Assembly (NCBI RefSeq): GCF_000308755.1
Contig: NZ_BAGF01000006.1
Coordinates: 1 to 64,000 of the forward strand
Direction of reading: 5' to 3'
Source of the DNA: Nocardia pneumoniae NBRC 100136
GTDB taxonomy: Bacteria; Actinomycetota; Actinomycetes; Mycobacteriales; Mycobacteriaceae
Length of the DNA stretch: 64,000 nucleotides
The notes beneath the pieces were generated by a model. It was not told the DNA's origin. It ran no database searches and was given only the letters and a program-made list of their open reading frames with translations. A program made the position numbers and the translations under genes. Below are positions 47,628 to 57,031 of the stretch, one piece after another. The stretch's first letter is position 1, and every line of letters starts with the position of its first letter.

Positions 47628-50164
47628 CTGCCGGTCTCCGCCGCGTCCGCTTCACGCGCCTGCCGGTCGTGGCGCGCGTCCGCTACGGCGGATTCCGGGT
47701 CGACCACGCGCTCCAGCGCCCTCAGGTCCGCCTCCAGCGCACGGAACAGCAGATAGGTGCCCACGAACGCGATTATGCCGCCGACGCACAGCAGACGGAC
47801 CGGGAAGATCACCGACGGGATGTCTTCGGCGGGGAGGAAGGTCACTCCGGCGACCGCGAGCAGCGGCACCGACGCGGCCACCGCCAGGTACCAGTTGCAG
47901 CGCTGGTCGAGCCCACGCAGCCATACCGCGTCCTCGGGACTGATATCCCCGTGCCGCAGGAACAACGGATAGATGCACCGCACCATGTAGAAGGTCAGCA
48001 GGAAGAACGGATAGGCCACCGCGATCGCCCCACACACCACCAGCGAGGAGAAGAAGTGGACCACGTCCCCTCGCGGTATGTCTCCGGTGGACAGCTGTAG
48101 CGCGAGCGGGAAGATGGCGCCCGCCAGCACCCACAGCGAGAAGGCCACGGCCACAGCGCGATCGCCCATCAGCAGCGCGTCCCGTCTGGCACGTCGCAGG
48201 GTGTCCGGGTCGTATCGTCGTCCTTTGCGCAATCCGCGCGGCACCGTCAGCACGTATCTGGCCATGTACAACACGAGCGCGATGCCGGTCGGGAAGAAGA
48301 TCGCGTTCACGACGCTGGTGATGATGAGGAACGTCCGCTCGGCTTCCTCGGTCATCCGGCTGATGATCAGGTGCTGGTTGTGCTGGATGTTGTACAGCGA
48401 GGCGAGCACATTCGGCAGTGCCACCGACAGCAGCGCCACGAGCACGATGTGCGGACGCAGCCGCCGCCGCCAGCTGTTCGGCGCGGGGTCCACCAGTTCC
48501 CGCGCGCGTTGGTCCAGGCACATCTCCAGCTGTCTGGCCAGGACCGCGCCGCTGGACCACCGGCCGTCCCGATCGGGCGCGAGGCAGCTCAGCAGGATGC
48601 GCCGCAGGGCGGCCGGGCAGTCGGGCGGAACTCGATCCAGCGCCGCGGCGTCCACGCCTGCGCTGCGGCGCTCCAGCATGGCCTCCAGGGTGGTGTCGTC
48701 GCTCTGATCGCCCGCCCCCGCGGTGCTGTCGTCGAACGGCTTGGCTCCGGTGAGCAGTTCCCAGAGCACCACGCCGAGCGAGTAGATGTCGGCGCGGGTG
48801 TCCAGGTCGGCGGCGCCGCGGTCGAAACCGGGATGACAGGCCTCCAGCTGCTCCGGTGACATGTAGGCCAGTGAGCCGCCGAAGTAGGCGACCGGGCTGG
48901 TGCCCTCCACATTGCGGCTGAAGCTGATGTTGAAGTCGGCCAGTTTCGGCACGGCTTCGGCGGTGAGCAGCACGTTGGCCGGTTTCACATCCCGGTGCAG
49001 CACGCCGTGCGAGGAGGCGTAGTCCAGCGCCTCGGCCAGCCTGCGTCCGAGCCAGGCCACCGTCTCCGGCCAGCTCAGCGCCGCGATCTCGGCTCGCACG
49101 CTGGAGTCGGTCGGCCGGATCTCGCCTTTCTCCTCCATGGCCGCGTCGACGGCGTCCAGCAGCAGTTGCCCACTGCGTTCGGCGGGCGGAGTGGAGCGCA
49201 CCCAGCGCAGCACGCCGAGCAGCGTGCCACCCGGCAGGAACTGCATGTAGAGCAGCCGCAGTCGGCGCGCGGCGCCCTCGGCCTCGTCGAGCAGCCGCTG
49301 GTCGAAGACCCGCACGATGTAGTCGTGGTCGAGCTGAGCCAGCGTCTGCGGCTCGGTGCCGTGATCGGCGGAGATCTTGACCGCGACCAGCCGCTGCAGT
49401 GACCGCTGCCGCGCGAGGAAGACCCGGGCGAAGGCGCCGCTGCCCAAACCGGTCAGCAGGTCGAAATCGTCGATCCGCTGACCGATTCGGATGCGGTCGA
49501 GCGCGTTGACCTGGCTCGGCCCGGACGCGATCGTGGTGGGCACGGCGGTGGCCGTGCCCGTCAGATCAGCGGCGGTCGTTCTGGTCACCTCAGAACCACG
49601 AACAGGCTCGACGGTTTGGTTCAATGCGGTGTCGTCGAAAGCCGAGCGAGTGTGCGCGAAGGCGGTGGAATCTTCCAGAACCGCGCGCCGGGTGCTCTGG
49701 TCTATCTCGTCGGCGTTCAACAGGGCGCGCAGTTCCTCCGCCTGATGCGGATATTCGCGCAGACAATCTCGTGGATCGACCCGTTCCCCGCTGTGGCGGC
49801 GGATGACGAACTCCTCGTACACCAGACCGGCCGGGATTTCCTCGGGAGCGAGTTCGGGAAATTCGGCGCAGTAATCGGCCAGGCGTTTACGTGCGGCTGG
49901 TTCCGGCGCGGCATCCTTGGCTGCCGCGGGACGGCGCAGCCAGCGATGGCGTAAATCGACCCGGATGAGCTCGACCAACGCCTCCCGGCGCAAGGTGGTC
50001 GCGTCGGGCAGGTACTGGGCGATCTCGGGCGGGCGATGAGTGGATTCCCACGCTGCGGAGAAGGCCGCCACCGCGCTGAATTCGACATGTGACAGGTCGC
50101 CATAGCCCGCACCGGCGGCCATACCTGTGTAGGTATCGGAACTGCTCTCGGAGTTCGCACTCAT
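47624..50164 (-). CDS. membrane Ser/Thr protein kinase
   Basis: 846 residues from ATG 50164 (the frame is open to 50260). N-terminal domain about 1-220, then a kinase domain (about 230-560) with glycine loop GLGSGAFARVF, catalytic Lys263 in LVAVKIS, HRDVKPANVLL (Asp392), DFN in place of DFG (410-412), SLAYMSPEQL and DIYSLGVVLWELLTG. Six or so membrane spans occupy the last 280 residues, an unusual place for an actinobacterial STPK, which normally has one span and a sensor. First gene of an operon with the pseudokinase and cyclase genes (4-bp overlaps). It is probably the active partner. Confidence 0.9.
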   Translation of the reverse strand: MSANSESSSDTYTGMAAGAGYGDLSHVEFSAVAAFSAAWESTHRPPEIAQYLPDATTLRREALVELIRVDLRHRWLRRPAAAKDAAPEPAARKRLADYCAEFPELAPEEIPAGLVYEEFVIRRHSGERVDPRDCLREYPHQAEELRALLNADEIDQSTRRAVLEDSTAFAHTRSAFDDTALNQTVEPVRGSEVTRTTAADLTGTATAVPTTIASGPSQVNALDRIRIGQRIDDFDLLTGLGSGAFARVFLARQRSLQRLVAVKISADHGTEPQTLAQLDHDYIVRVFDQRLLDEAEGAARRLRLLYMQFLPGGTLLGVLRWVRSTPPAERSGQLLLDAVDAAMEEKGEIRPTDSSVRAEIAALSWPETVAWLGRRLAEALDYASSHGVLHRDVKPANVLLTAEAVPKLADFNISFSRNVEGTSPVAYFGGSLAYMSPEQLEACHPGFDRGAADLDTRADIYSLGVVLWELLTGAKPFDDSTAGAGDQSDDTTLEAMLERRSAGVDAAALDRVPPDCPAALRRILLSCLAPDRDGRWSSGAVLARQLEMCLDQRARELVDPAPNSWRRRLRPHIVLVALLSVALPNVLASLYNIQHNQHLIISRMTEEAERTFLIITSVVNAIFFPTGIALVLYMARYVLTVPRGLRKGRRYDPDTLRRARRDALLMGDRAVAVAFSLWVLAGAIFPLALQLSTGDIPRGDVVHFFSSLVVCGAIAVAYPFFLLTFYMVRCIYPLFLRHGDISPEDAVWLRGLDQRCNWYLAVAASVPLLAVAGVTFLPAEDIPSVIFPVRLLCVGGIIAFVGTYLLFRALEADLRALERVVDPESAVADARHDRQAREADAAETGR

Positions 50165-50347
50165 ACTGGGACCTAGTGGGCTCGGCGGACGCCGCGGAAT
50201 CCGCAGTGGTCGGTGAGTGGATGTGCCGCAAAAATTCTCCGCCACACCCGACACCATCATCCCCCGCGCCCTATTCGAAATGATAACTTGCGGCTCGACA
50301 GTGGATCACCCGATTTCGACAACGATGCGACGGGGGATGACCAGCAC

Positions 50348-51778
50348 ATGTCCGACGATGCCGCCGTGATGGCGAACGGTTCGATCTCGATGCGAACAAC
50401 CGCGCCCCGAACGACGATTCGCAATGGCAGGACCGCCGATACGCGCTTCGGGCGCGGTCGGGAAGTCGACCATGATCCCGGGCACGGCACCGCCGCGACG
50501 ATCGCGGCGGGTGTGCGCGACGGCGTGCTGCTGCCCAGCCTGGTAATGGCGGAGGCAGCGACTCGAATCGCGGCGGCGGAGCGGGAATCGAACGCGCTCC
50601 CGGTTTTGCGCACCGAGCGGGTCATGTCCGAAGCCGTCGCGCTGGCGGACCGGGACGACCTCGACGTGCTGCCGCTGGCCGGTGTGCCCGTCGCGGTCGA
50701 ACAGGGCGCCTCGATCGCGGGCGAGCCCCTGCCGTGGGAGTCGGTGGCCGGGCATCCGGTGGCGGCCCGGCTGCGCGACGCGGGCGCGGTGGTCCTCGCG
50801 CTCGGCGCAGCAGACGAGCAGGACGGATCGGGCTCGGGACGGGCTCCGGATCGCGTCGCGCCCAACCCGTGGAACACCGCGCGAACCGCGGGCGGATCGG
50901 CCGGTGCGGCGGTCGCGGCAGGGCTTGTGCCGCTGGCGCACGGCAGTGACGGCCTCGATTCGGTGCGCGTCGCGGCGGCCTGCTGCGGGGTATTCGGGAT
51001 CAAGCCCGGGTGCTACACCGCCGCCGGGGCGGGCGGCTGGCCGGGCCTGGTGGAGAACGGCGTGCTGGCGACAACGGTGCAGGACGCCGCACTGGCGTTG
51101 TCCGTGCTGGCCGCGTGGCCGAATCTAGCCGAGGTCGACCCACCCGGGCGACTACGAATCGGGCTGGCCGTGGATCCACCGTCGCGCCTGCTGCGCGTCG
51201 ACCGGCATTGGACCGCAGCCGCCCGCAGGGCCGCCTCGGTTGCCGCGGCGGCAGGCCATCTCGTCGAAACGACCGCCGTGCCCTACGGCAACGCCCTGTT
51301 CGCGGTCTTCCTACGTTGGCTAGCCGTGGGGGCGCGCGACGCTCCGGCTCTACCCCGGTCCGCTCGACTATCGCGTCAGCCCCACCTGGCCCTCGGCCGG
51401 ACGGTGCACCAATTGCGGCTCGTGCGCCCAGCCCAGATCGACCTGGTCGAGGCGCGACTACTGGAATTCTTCGACCGATACGACGTGGTGATCACTCCCA
51501 CGCTCGCCGCCCCGCCGCCCAAGGCGGAGGCCTGGCACTCCCGCGGTCGGCCGGCCACTCTGCTCGCCGGCGCGCGGTTCGCACCCTTCACCCCGCTGTG
51601 GAATCTGATCGGCTGGCCCGCCGCCTCCGTGCCGATGGGCATGCATCCGTCGTCGGGGACGCCGGTGGCGGCGCAGCTCGCGGGCCCGCCCGGCAGTGAA
51701 TCCACCTTGTTGCGACTGGCGGCCCAGTTGGAGGCCCGGCACCCCTGGCCGCGCACCGCGCCTTCGGTCAGACGCTGA
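50348..51778 (+). CDS. amidase-signature protein lacking the catalytic Lys
   Basis: 476 residues from ATG 50348 (GGGGGATG upstream). The amidase-signature core is seen as NPWNTARTAGGSAGAAVAAGLVPLAHGSDGLDSVRVAA (split over about residues 179-217) and FGIKPG. The Ser-cisSer-Lys triad looks broken. The VPVAVKD-type Lys is Glu-Gln (LAGVPVAVEQGAS). GGSSGG reads GGSAGA and GSDxGGSIR reads GSDGLDSVR, so the nucleophile and bridging Ser are still possible. I infer an altered or inactive amidase. It is divergent from the kinase operon across about 180 bases, and its end overlaps the convergent LysR gene by 11 bases. Confidence 0.82.
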   Translation: MSDDAAVMANGSISMRTTAPRTTIRNGRTADTRFGRGREVDHDPGHGTAATIAAGVRDGVLLPSLVMAEAATRIAAAERESNALPVLRTERVMSEAVALADRDDLDVLPLAGVPVAVEQGASIAGEPLPWESVAGHPVAARLRDAGAVVLALGAADEQDGSGSGRAPDRVAPNPWNTARTAGGSAGAAVAAGLVPLAHGSDGLDSVRVAAACCGVFGIKPGCYTAAGAGGWPGLVENGVLATTVQDAALALSVLAAWPNLAEVDPPGRLRIGLAVDPPSRLLRVDRHWTAAARRAASVAAAAGHLVETTAVPYGNALFAVFLRWLAVGARDAPALPRSARLSRQPHLALGRTVHQLRLVRPAQIDLVEARLLEFFDRYDVVITPTLAAPPPKAEAWHSRGRPATLLAGARFAPFTPLWNLIGWPAASVPMGMHPSSGTPVAAQLAGPPGSESTLLRLAAQLEARHPWPRTAPSVRR

Positions 51779-52655
51779 CCGGGGACTGCTGCGCGGCGAA
51801 TCCGCCCTCGACGGCGCGGCCGGCGAACTCCAGGATGGTCGGCCGGTTGTCGTCGGCTCGCCATGCCACGGCGAGCTCACACGGCGCGAGCCCGGAGACG
51901 GGACGCGCGGTGAGGCCGGGCCAGCGGTACATCGGCACGTTGTTCTCCGCGAGCAGGCAGACACCGAGGCCGAGGCTCACCGCCTCGAGCCGGTCCTCCG
52001 GGGTCGCGGCCTCGGCGCCGATCTTCGGCGCGCGGCCGCCGCGACCCTCGTTGCCGAGCCAGAAGTCGCGTACGGCACCGGCTTCGGTGGGCAGCGCGAC
52101 GAACGGCTCATCGAGCAGGTCGGCGAATTCGATGGTCTCCGAGCCCGCCAGCGGGTGGTTCTCCGGGAGCAGTACCCAGCGCGGCTCGGTGCGCAGCACC
52201 TGCCAGCGGTAACGGCTCGGATCCGGCAGCGGTAGCCAGACCAGGGCGAGATCGGCCTGACGCCCAGCGAGCCCACTGGACGGGTCGGTCCAGGACGCGG
52301 CGTGCAGTGCGAGACGGTGGCCGCTCGCGCTCTCCAGATCGCTGAGCAGGCCGCGGCCGAGCGCGGACTGAATGCCGACGCGCAGCACCTCGCCCGCCTC
52401 CTGCAGCGAGACGTTGGTGGCTTCCCACAGCTCGAGAATCTTGCGGGCGCCTTCGAGCAGTTCCTTGCCCGCGACGGTCAGCGCGACGCTGCGCTGGTTG
52501 CGGTCGAACAAGACCACGTCGAGCTGGCGTTCCAGCTGACGGATCTGACGCGACAGGGTGGGTTGAGCGATGTGCAGCCGCTGAGCGGCATTGGTGAAGT
52601 GCAGTTCCTCAGCGACGGCGACGAAATACCGCAGGTCGCGCAAATGCGGGTCCAT
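51768..52655 (-). CDS. LysR-family transcriptional regulator
   Basis: 295 residues. N-terminal HTH: LRYFVAVAEELHFTNAAQRLHIAQPTLSRQIRQLE in its usual place (residues 8-42). The effector domain from about residue 90 has a short linker. It is convergent with and overlaps the amidase gene, so its target is not obvious. LysR proteins often act on a divergent gene, but upstream of it lie 430 gene-free bases and then a gene pair in the same direction. GCTATCAG lies right before its start and related GATAGC words recur upstream. Confidence 0.93.
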   Translation of the reverse strand: MDPHLRDLRYFVAVAEELHFTNAAQRLHIAQPTLSRQIRQLERQLDVVLFDRNQRSVALTVAGKELLEGARKILELWEATNVSLQEAGEVLRVGIQSALGRGLLSDLESASGHRLALHAASWTDPSSGLAGRQADLALVWLPLPDPSRYRWQVLRTEPRWVLLPENHPLAGSETIEFADLLDEPFVALPTEAGAVRDFWLGNEGRGGRAPKIGAEAATPEDRLEAVSLGLGVCLLAENNVPMYRWPGLTARPVSGLAPCELAVAWRADDNRPTILEFAGRAVEGGFAAQQSPVSV

Positions 52656-53024
52656 AGCCCCTTGCTATCAGAATCAGTCCTGAATTTCCAGCCTTATCAG
52701 GCCGAAAAGTCCGGATACGGGCGCCGAAACAGTCGGCAGGTTTGTTAGAGACAGCATATTGGCTGTCATGGTGCTCCGCACTAGGCAGTTGGCGAATCCT
52801 CGGCACGCGCCGAACTATCCGATGGCAGGTGTGCAGTTGGGCGTTTGACCAGCATTGATAGCAGGATACCGGCGGCGTTGATAGCGGATTGTGGACACCT
52901 GAATGGTTGCCAAGGATCGGCTGGGCATTCGCTATCGACCGCCCAGCGGGTGTAATCGATCGCTCGCGTGATTTTCATCACATATTGTTTGTGACACCCA
53001 TCCGCGCAGTGTGCCGGAACGCGG
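52656..53024. other. gene-free region upstream of LysR gene with repeated GATAGC words
   Basis: No gene supported. TTGATAGC occurs twice (near 52856 and 52880), and the reverse word GCTATC occurs near 52668 and 52934. These may be operators for the LysR protein, but none forms a full T-N11-A palindrome I would defend. The region is less GC-rich than average. Confidence 0.4.
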
Positions 53025-53068
53025 CGCGGCGCCGCCGTCCGGATGAATTCCCGGACAGCGGCGCCGCG
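53025..53068 (-). terminator. terminator of ALDH-SDR operon
   Basis: 18-bp arms (53025-53042 and 53051-53068) with one mismatch and an 8-base loop lie 16 bases beyond the SDR stop. Very stable GC stem, no T run. Confidence 0.75.
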
Positions 53069-53083
53069 ACACTGGCGCGCCGA

Positions 53084-53917
53084 TCACACTCCGCGGGCGC
53101 GCTCCTCATACGCTTTGCGCTTCGCGGCATCGACATCGTCCAGGAACGCGTGTCCGGACCCGAGCGCGCGGCCGATGCTGTCACCGAGCCTCTCCGGCAG
53201 CAGCCCGACCACCTGCGCGATGAACCCGGCCAGCGCGGTCACCCTGACCTTGGACTTCGGTGCGACGATCAGCTCGGCGATGGCGTCGGCGATCTCCTCC
53301 GGCTCGGCCGCACGCAGCAGGCCCGGCGCGGTGACGCCCGCGCCCAGCTCGGTGTTGGTCAGCGTGGGCAGGACCGAGGAGAAGTGCAGTCCGGTGCCCC
53401 GGTATTCCTCGCGCAACGTGTCGGTGAACCCGAGCACGGCGTGCTTGCTGGCGTTGTAGGTGGCCAGGCCCGGGATGTGCGTCTCGCCCGCCAGGGAGGC
53501 GATGTTGATGATGTGCCCGCGCCCGCGCGGCAGCATCCGGCGCAGGCCGAGCTTGGAGCCGAGGATCACGCCGTAGACGTTGATGTCCAGGATGCGGCGG
53601 GTCACCTGATCCGGCTCGTCCACCAGCTTGCCGGTCGGCATGATGCCCGCGTTGTTGATCAGCACGTCGAGCGGGCCGAGCGTGCGCTCCACGTCGTCGA
53701 GGAAACTCTCGAACGAATTCTGATCGGTGACGTCGAGCTTGCCGTAGAGCTCGAACCCGCGCGCCGTGCCGACCTCCTTGACCGCGGCCTCGTCGATGTC
53801 GCCGATGGCGATCTGCGCGCCGAGGGCCTGCAGCGCGGTGGCCGTGGCCAATCCGATGCCGCGGGCGCCGCCGGTGATGACGACGACCTTGCCGCGTATC
53901 CGCTTCGCGTCGATCAC
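53084..53917 (-). CDS. short-chain dehydrogenase/reductase
   Basis: 277 residues from GTG 53917 (GGGAGA 6 bases upstream). Rossmann motif TGGARGIG (about residues 15-22), NNAGI, active-site Ser in NIASLAGE and YNASK. Classical SDR, NAD(P)-dependent. It has about 50 extra C-terminal residues after the catalytic fold. It overlaps the ALDH stop by 4 bases (GTGA), so both enzymes are made together; an alcohol-to-aldehyde-to-acid sequence is plausible but the substrate is unknown. Confidence 0.92.
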   Translation of the reverse strand: MIDAKRIRGKVVVITGGARGIGLATATALQALGAQIAIGDIDEAAVKEVGTARGFELYGKLDVTDQNSFESFLDDVERTLGPLDVLINNAGIMPTGKLVDEPDQVTRRILDINVYGVILGSKLGLRRMLPRGRGHIINIASLAGETHIPGLATYNASKHAVLGFTDTLREEYRGTGLHFSSVLPTLTNTELGAGVTAPGLLRAAEPEEIADAIAELIVAPKSKVRVTALAGFIAQVVGLLPERLGDSIGRALGSGHAFLDDVDAAKRKAYEERARGV

Positions 53918-55539
53918 TTGGCGTCTCCCTTCAGCTTCAGGAGGGCGGGCAGGTCGAGGCGGCGCAGACCGCGCGCACCCGCCACGCGCATCGCGCCGAG
54001 CGCGAACAACAGCTTCGGCATCGAATACGGGTACCAGAACAGCTCTTTCTGCTGGGTCGGCAGGATCGGCGTGGTGATCGCCTGCTGACGGCAGTACTTG
54101 CGCACACCGTTCGCCCCGCCCCAGCGGGCGCCGACGCCGGACAGGCCCCAGCCGCCCATCGGCAGCGCGTAGCTGAACAGGTTGGCGAACACGTCGTTGA
54201 TGTTGACCGCGCCCGCGTTGAGCTGCCGGGCGATCCGCGCGCCTCGCTCCTTGTCGCCCGTCCACACCGACGCCGACAGCCCGTAGACCGAGTCGTTGGC
54301 CAGCCGGATCGCCTCCGCCTCGTCGGCCACCTTCATCACCGGCAGCGTGGGGCCGAAGGTCTCCTCGGTGACGCAGGACATGGTGTGGTCCACGTCGACG
54401 AGCACGGTCGGCTCGAACGCGGTGCCGAACCCGGCCCGCTTGCCGCCGGTCAAAACCTTCGCGCCCGCGGCGACGGCCTCGTCGACGTGGCGCTGCACGA
54501 CGGCTACCTGATTCTCGTTGGCCAGCGCGCCCACGTCGTACTTCGCGTCGTGTCCGTCCAGGCCCTGGCGCAGCGCCTCGATGTTGGCGGTCAGCTTGGC
54601 GACGAACTCGTCGTAGACCGGCGCCTCGACGTACACCCGCTCCACCGAGATGCAGACCTGGCCGGAGTTGAACATGCCGCCGAAGGCGATGCCGTGCGCC
54701 GCGCGATCGAGGTCCGCGTCGGCCAGGACGATGGCGGGGTCCTTCCCGCCGAGCTCGAGGCTGTAGGGGATCATCCGCTCCACGCAGGCGGCGGCGATCT
54801 TCCGCCCGGTCGCGGTGGAGCCGGTGAACTGGATGTAGTCGGCGTTGCCGACCACCGCGGCCCCGGTCGCGCCCGCGCCCGTGACCACCGCGAGGACCGG
54901 CGGAGCGCCGATTTCCGCCCAGCCCTTGGCCAGTTCCAGCGCCGATAGCGGGGTCACCTCGGACGGCTTGAGAACGACCGCCGCACCCGCGGCGAGCGCG
55001 GGGAACACGTCCATCACCGGCATGGCGAGCGGGAAGTTCCACGGCGTGATCACGCCGACCACCGGATAGGGCCGGTACACCGTGGTCAGTCGTTTGACCC
55101 TGGCCAGCGGACTGTGCGGCGAGGGGTGGTCGTCGGCGAGGAACTTGGCCGCGCGGCGCGCGTAGTAGCCGATCAGATCGGTCGCGAAGCCGGGATCGAT
55201 CAGGGCGTCCACCCGCGGCTTGGCTGTCTCCGACTGCACCACGGTGGCCAGGCGGTCGGTGTTGTCGATCAACCAATCCTGGAACTTCAGCAGCCACTCC
55301 TTGCGGCCGTCGGGACCTATCGCCTCCCATTCCGGCTGGTACAGCCGCAACTCGCGAACTTTCGCCGCGACCGCGTCCGCGGTCTCCTCCGGCACCGTGC
55401 CGACGATCTGGCCGGTGCCTGGATTGCGCACCTCGATGACGGCCGGAGCGTCGCCGGTCTTCGCGGTCTTCGTGCGTGCCTGCGTCTTCCTGGCCGTGGC
55501 CTTCTTGGTCGCGCCTGGCGCTGGTTCGGTATCGGTCAC
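53914..55539 (-). CDS. aldehyde dehydrogenase (succinate-semialdehyde dehydrogenase-type)
   Basis: 541 residues from GTG 55539, with GGAG 8 bases upstream (GTG 55554 is an alternative inside that site). Catalytic Cys in FNSGQVCISVERVY and Glu in LELGGKDPAIV; NAD-binding TPWNFPLAMP and FTGSTATGR. The first 35 residues are a Lys/Ala/Thr-rich tail (KKATARKTQARTKTAK), unlike normal ALDH N-termini but like histone-type tails in actinobacteria. It is probably under control of the divergent PucR-type gene. Confidence 0.93.
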   Translation of the reverse strand: MTDTEPAPGATKKATARKTQARTKTAKTGDAPAVIEVRNPGTGQIVGTVPEETADAVAAKVRELRLYQPEWEAIGPDGRKEWLLKFQDWLIDNTDRLATVVQSETAKPRVDALIDPGFATDLIGYYARRAAKFLADDHPSPHSPLARVKRLTTVYRPYPVVGVITPWNFPLAMPVMDVFPALAAGAAVVLKPSEVTPLSALELAKGWAEIGAPPVLAVVTGAGATGAAVVGNADYIQFTGSTATGRKIAAACVERMIPYSLELGGKDPAIVLADADLDRAAHGIAFGGMFNSGQVCISVERVYVEAPVYDEFVAKLTANIEALRQGLDGHDAKYDVGALANENQVAVVQRHVDEAVAAGAKVLTGGKRAGFGTAFEPTVLVDVDHTMSCVTEETFGPTLPVMKVADEAEAIRLANDSVYGLSASVWTGDKERGARIARQLNAGAVNINDVFANLFSYALPMGGWGLSGVGARWGGANGVRKYCRQQAITTPILPTQQKELFWYPYSMPKLLFALGAMRVAGARGLRRLDLPALLKLKGDAK

Positions 55540-55719
55540 TAGCTGTTCTCCCACTGACGTTGTGTTGAACCGCGGTCTGCCTGTGAATCAGGCCACTGAA
55601 CTATGATCGTGACACAATCCGCAGGCACTGTCTTGGCCTCATTCGTCAATGCTGGCTCGTGATTTTGGACCTGGAAAACAAATAGCGGCGAGATTCCGCC
55701 CGAACGGAAGGAGCTGGCA

Positions 55720-57021
55720 ATGACCGTTCCCCCGTCGCCGCGCGCCGCCACCAGGCCGAGCCCCGACCCGGACCAGGTACGGGACTGGCTGGCCGAGTAC
55801 GTCTACGAGACGATGCGCGCCGAGACGCTCGACCGGATCGTCACCCGGCTCGACGACGTCATCATCGCGCGCATCCCCGAACTCGCCGATCGCGATATGC
55901 GCCGCGATCTCGCGGCCAGCACGAGGGCACACGCCAGGATCGTTCTCAGCCGCCTGACCAGCGACGCCTTCGAGTTCTCACTGCCGGAGGAGGCGCACGC
56001 GTTCGCGCGCAGCGTGGCCAGGCGCGGATTCGAATTGCGGCTGCTGCTGCGCGTCTACCACGTGGGCATGGAGGCGGTGCTGGACTACATGACCGAGGTG
56101 ATCGAGCAGCGGCAGGCGCCGCCGGAGATCGAGCGCGTCGTGCTGATGCGGCTGTTCGAGCGCGCCACCAAGTGGATGGGCAGGTCGGTCGAATTGCTCA
56201 CCGAGACCTACATGGAAGAGCGCGAGCAGGTCCTGCGCGCCGCGCTCAACCGGCGCGCGGAGACCGTCCGCGCCGTGCTCGACGGCGACGACGTCGACCT
56301 CGAGCAGGCGTCGGTACGGCTGGGCTACCGGTTGTCCCAGCAGCATCTGGCCTTCTTGCTGTGGACCGACGAGCCCACCGGGGAGCCCGACGGCGAGGCG
56401 ACCGGAATGCTGGACCGGCTCGCGGCTCGCCTGGCCGCGTCCCTCGGCAGCGCGCGGGTGCTCACCGTCCCCTCCGGCGCCAGCGCGGTGTGGGCCTGGG
56501 CGGGGTTGGACGACCCGGAACGCGCCGCCGAACTCGCCGTGCCGGGCGAGGTGGAGCGCATTGTGGCGGCTCATGTCGAGTCTCCGGTGCGGGTGGCGTT
56601 CGGCGTACCCGGCGGGGGGATCCCGGGTTTCCGGCGGAGTCATCGCGAGGCGGTCGCCGCTCGGAATGTCGCCGAGCGCGCGCCCACGGGCGGGCGGGTG
56701 ACCGGGTATCGCACGGTGGAGATCGCCTACCTGGCGGGCGCCGACGACGCGGCCATGCGCGGACTGGTGCGGCGCGAGCTCGGCCCGCTGGCAGCCGGGG
56801 ACGCGACCACCGCGCGTCTGCGCGAAACGCTGCACGCCTACCTGCGCAGCCACCGCAGCCCGGAGGCCACGGCGAAACTGCTCGGCGTACACAAGAACAC
56901 GGTCCGCTACCGCATGCAGCGGATCGAACACCTCCTTGGATTCACCATCGAGGACCGGCGTCTGCCGCTGGAAATCGCGCTGACCTGCGTCGCGATCTAC
57001 GGCGTCGGCGCCCTTCCCTGA
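55720..57021 (+). CDS. PucR/CdaR-type transcriptional regulator
   Basis: 433 residues, with AAGGAG 7 bases before the ATG. An N-terminal RsbRD-like helical part (about 1-170), a central GGDEF-related domain (about 190-330), and a C-terminal HTH of the PucR family (LRETLHAYLRSHRSPEATAKLLGVHKNTVRYRMQRIEHLLG in segments, about residues 369-410). It is divergent from the ALDH-SDR operon across about 180 bases, the usual layout for a local activator. The 180-base spacer holds no obvious palindrome. Confidence 0.92.
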   Translation: MTVPPSPRAATRPSPDPDQVRDWLAEYVYETMRAETLDRIVTRLDDVIIARIPELADRDMRRDLAASTRAHARIVLSRLTSDAFEFSLPEEAHAFARSVARRGFELRLLLRVYHVGMEAVLDYMTEVIEQRQAPPEIERVVLMRLFERATKWMGRSVELLTETYMEEREQVLRAALNRRAETVRAVLDGDDVDLEQASVRLGYRLSQQHLAFLLWTDEPTGEPDGEATGMLDRLAARLAASLGSARVLTVPSGASAVWAWAGLDDPERAAELAVPGEVERIVAAHVESPVRVAFGVPGGGIPGFRRSHREAVAARNVAERAPTGGRVTGYRTVEIAYLAGADDAAMRGLVRRELGPLAAGDATTARLRETLHAYLRSHRSPEATAKLLGVHKNTVRYRMQRIEHLLGFTIEDRRLPLEIALTCVAIYGVGALP

Positions 57022-57031
57022 ACCGGCCGGA

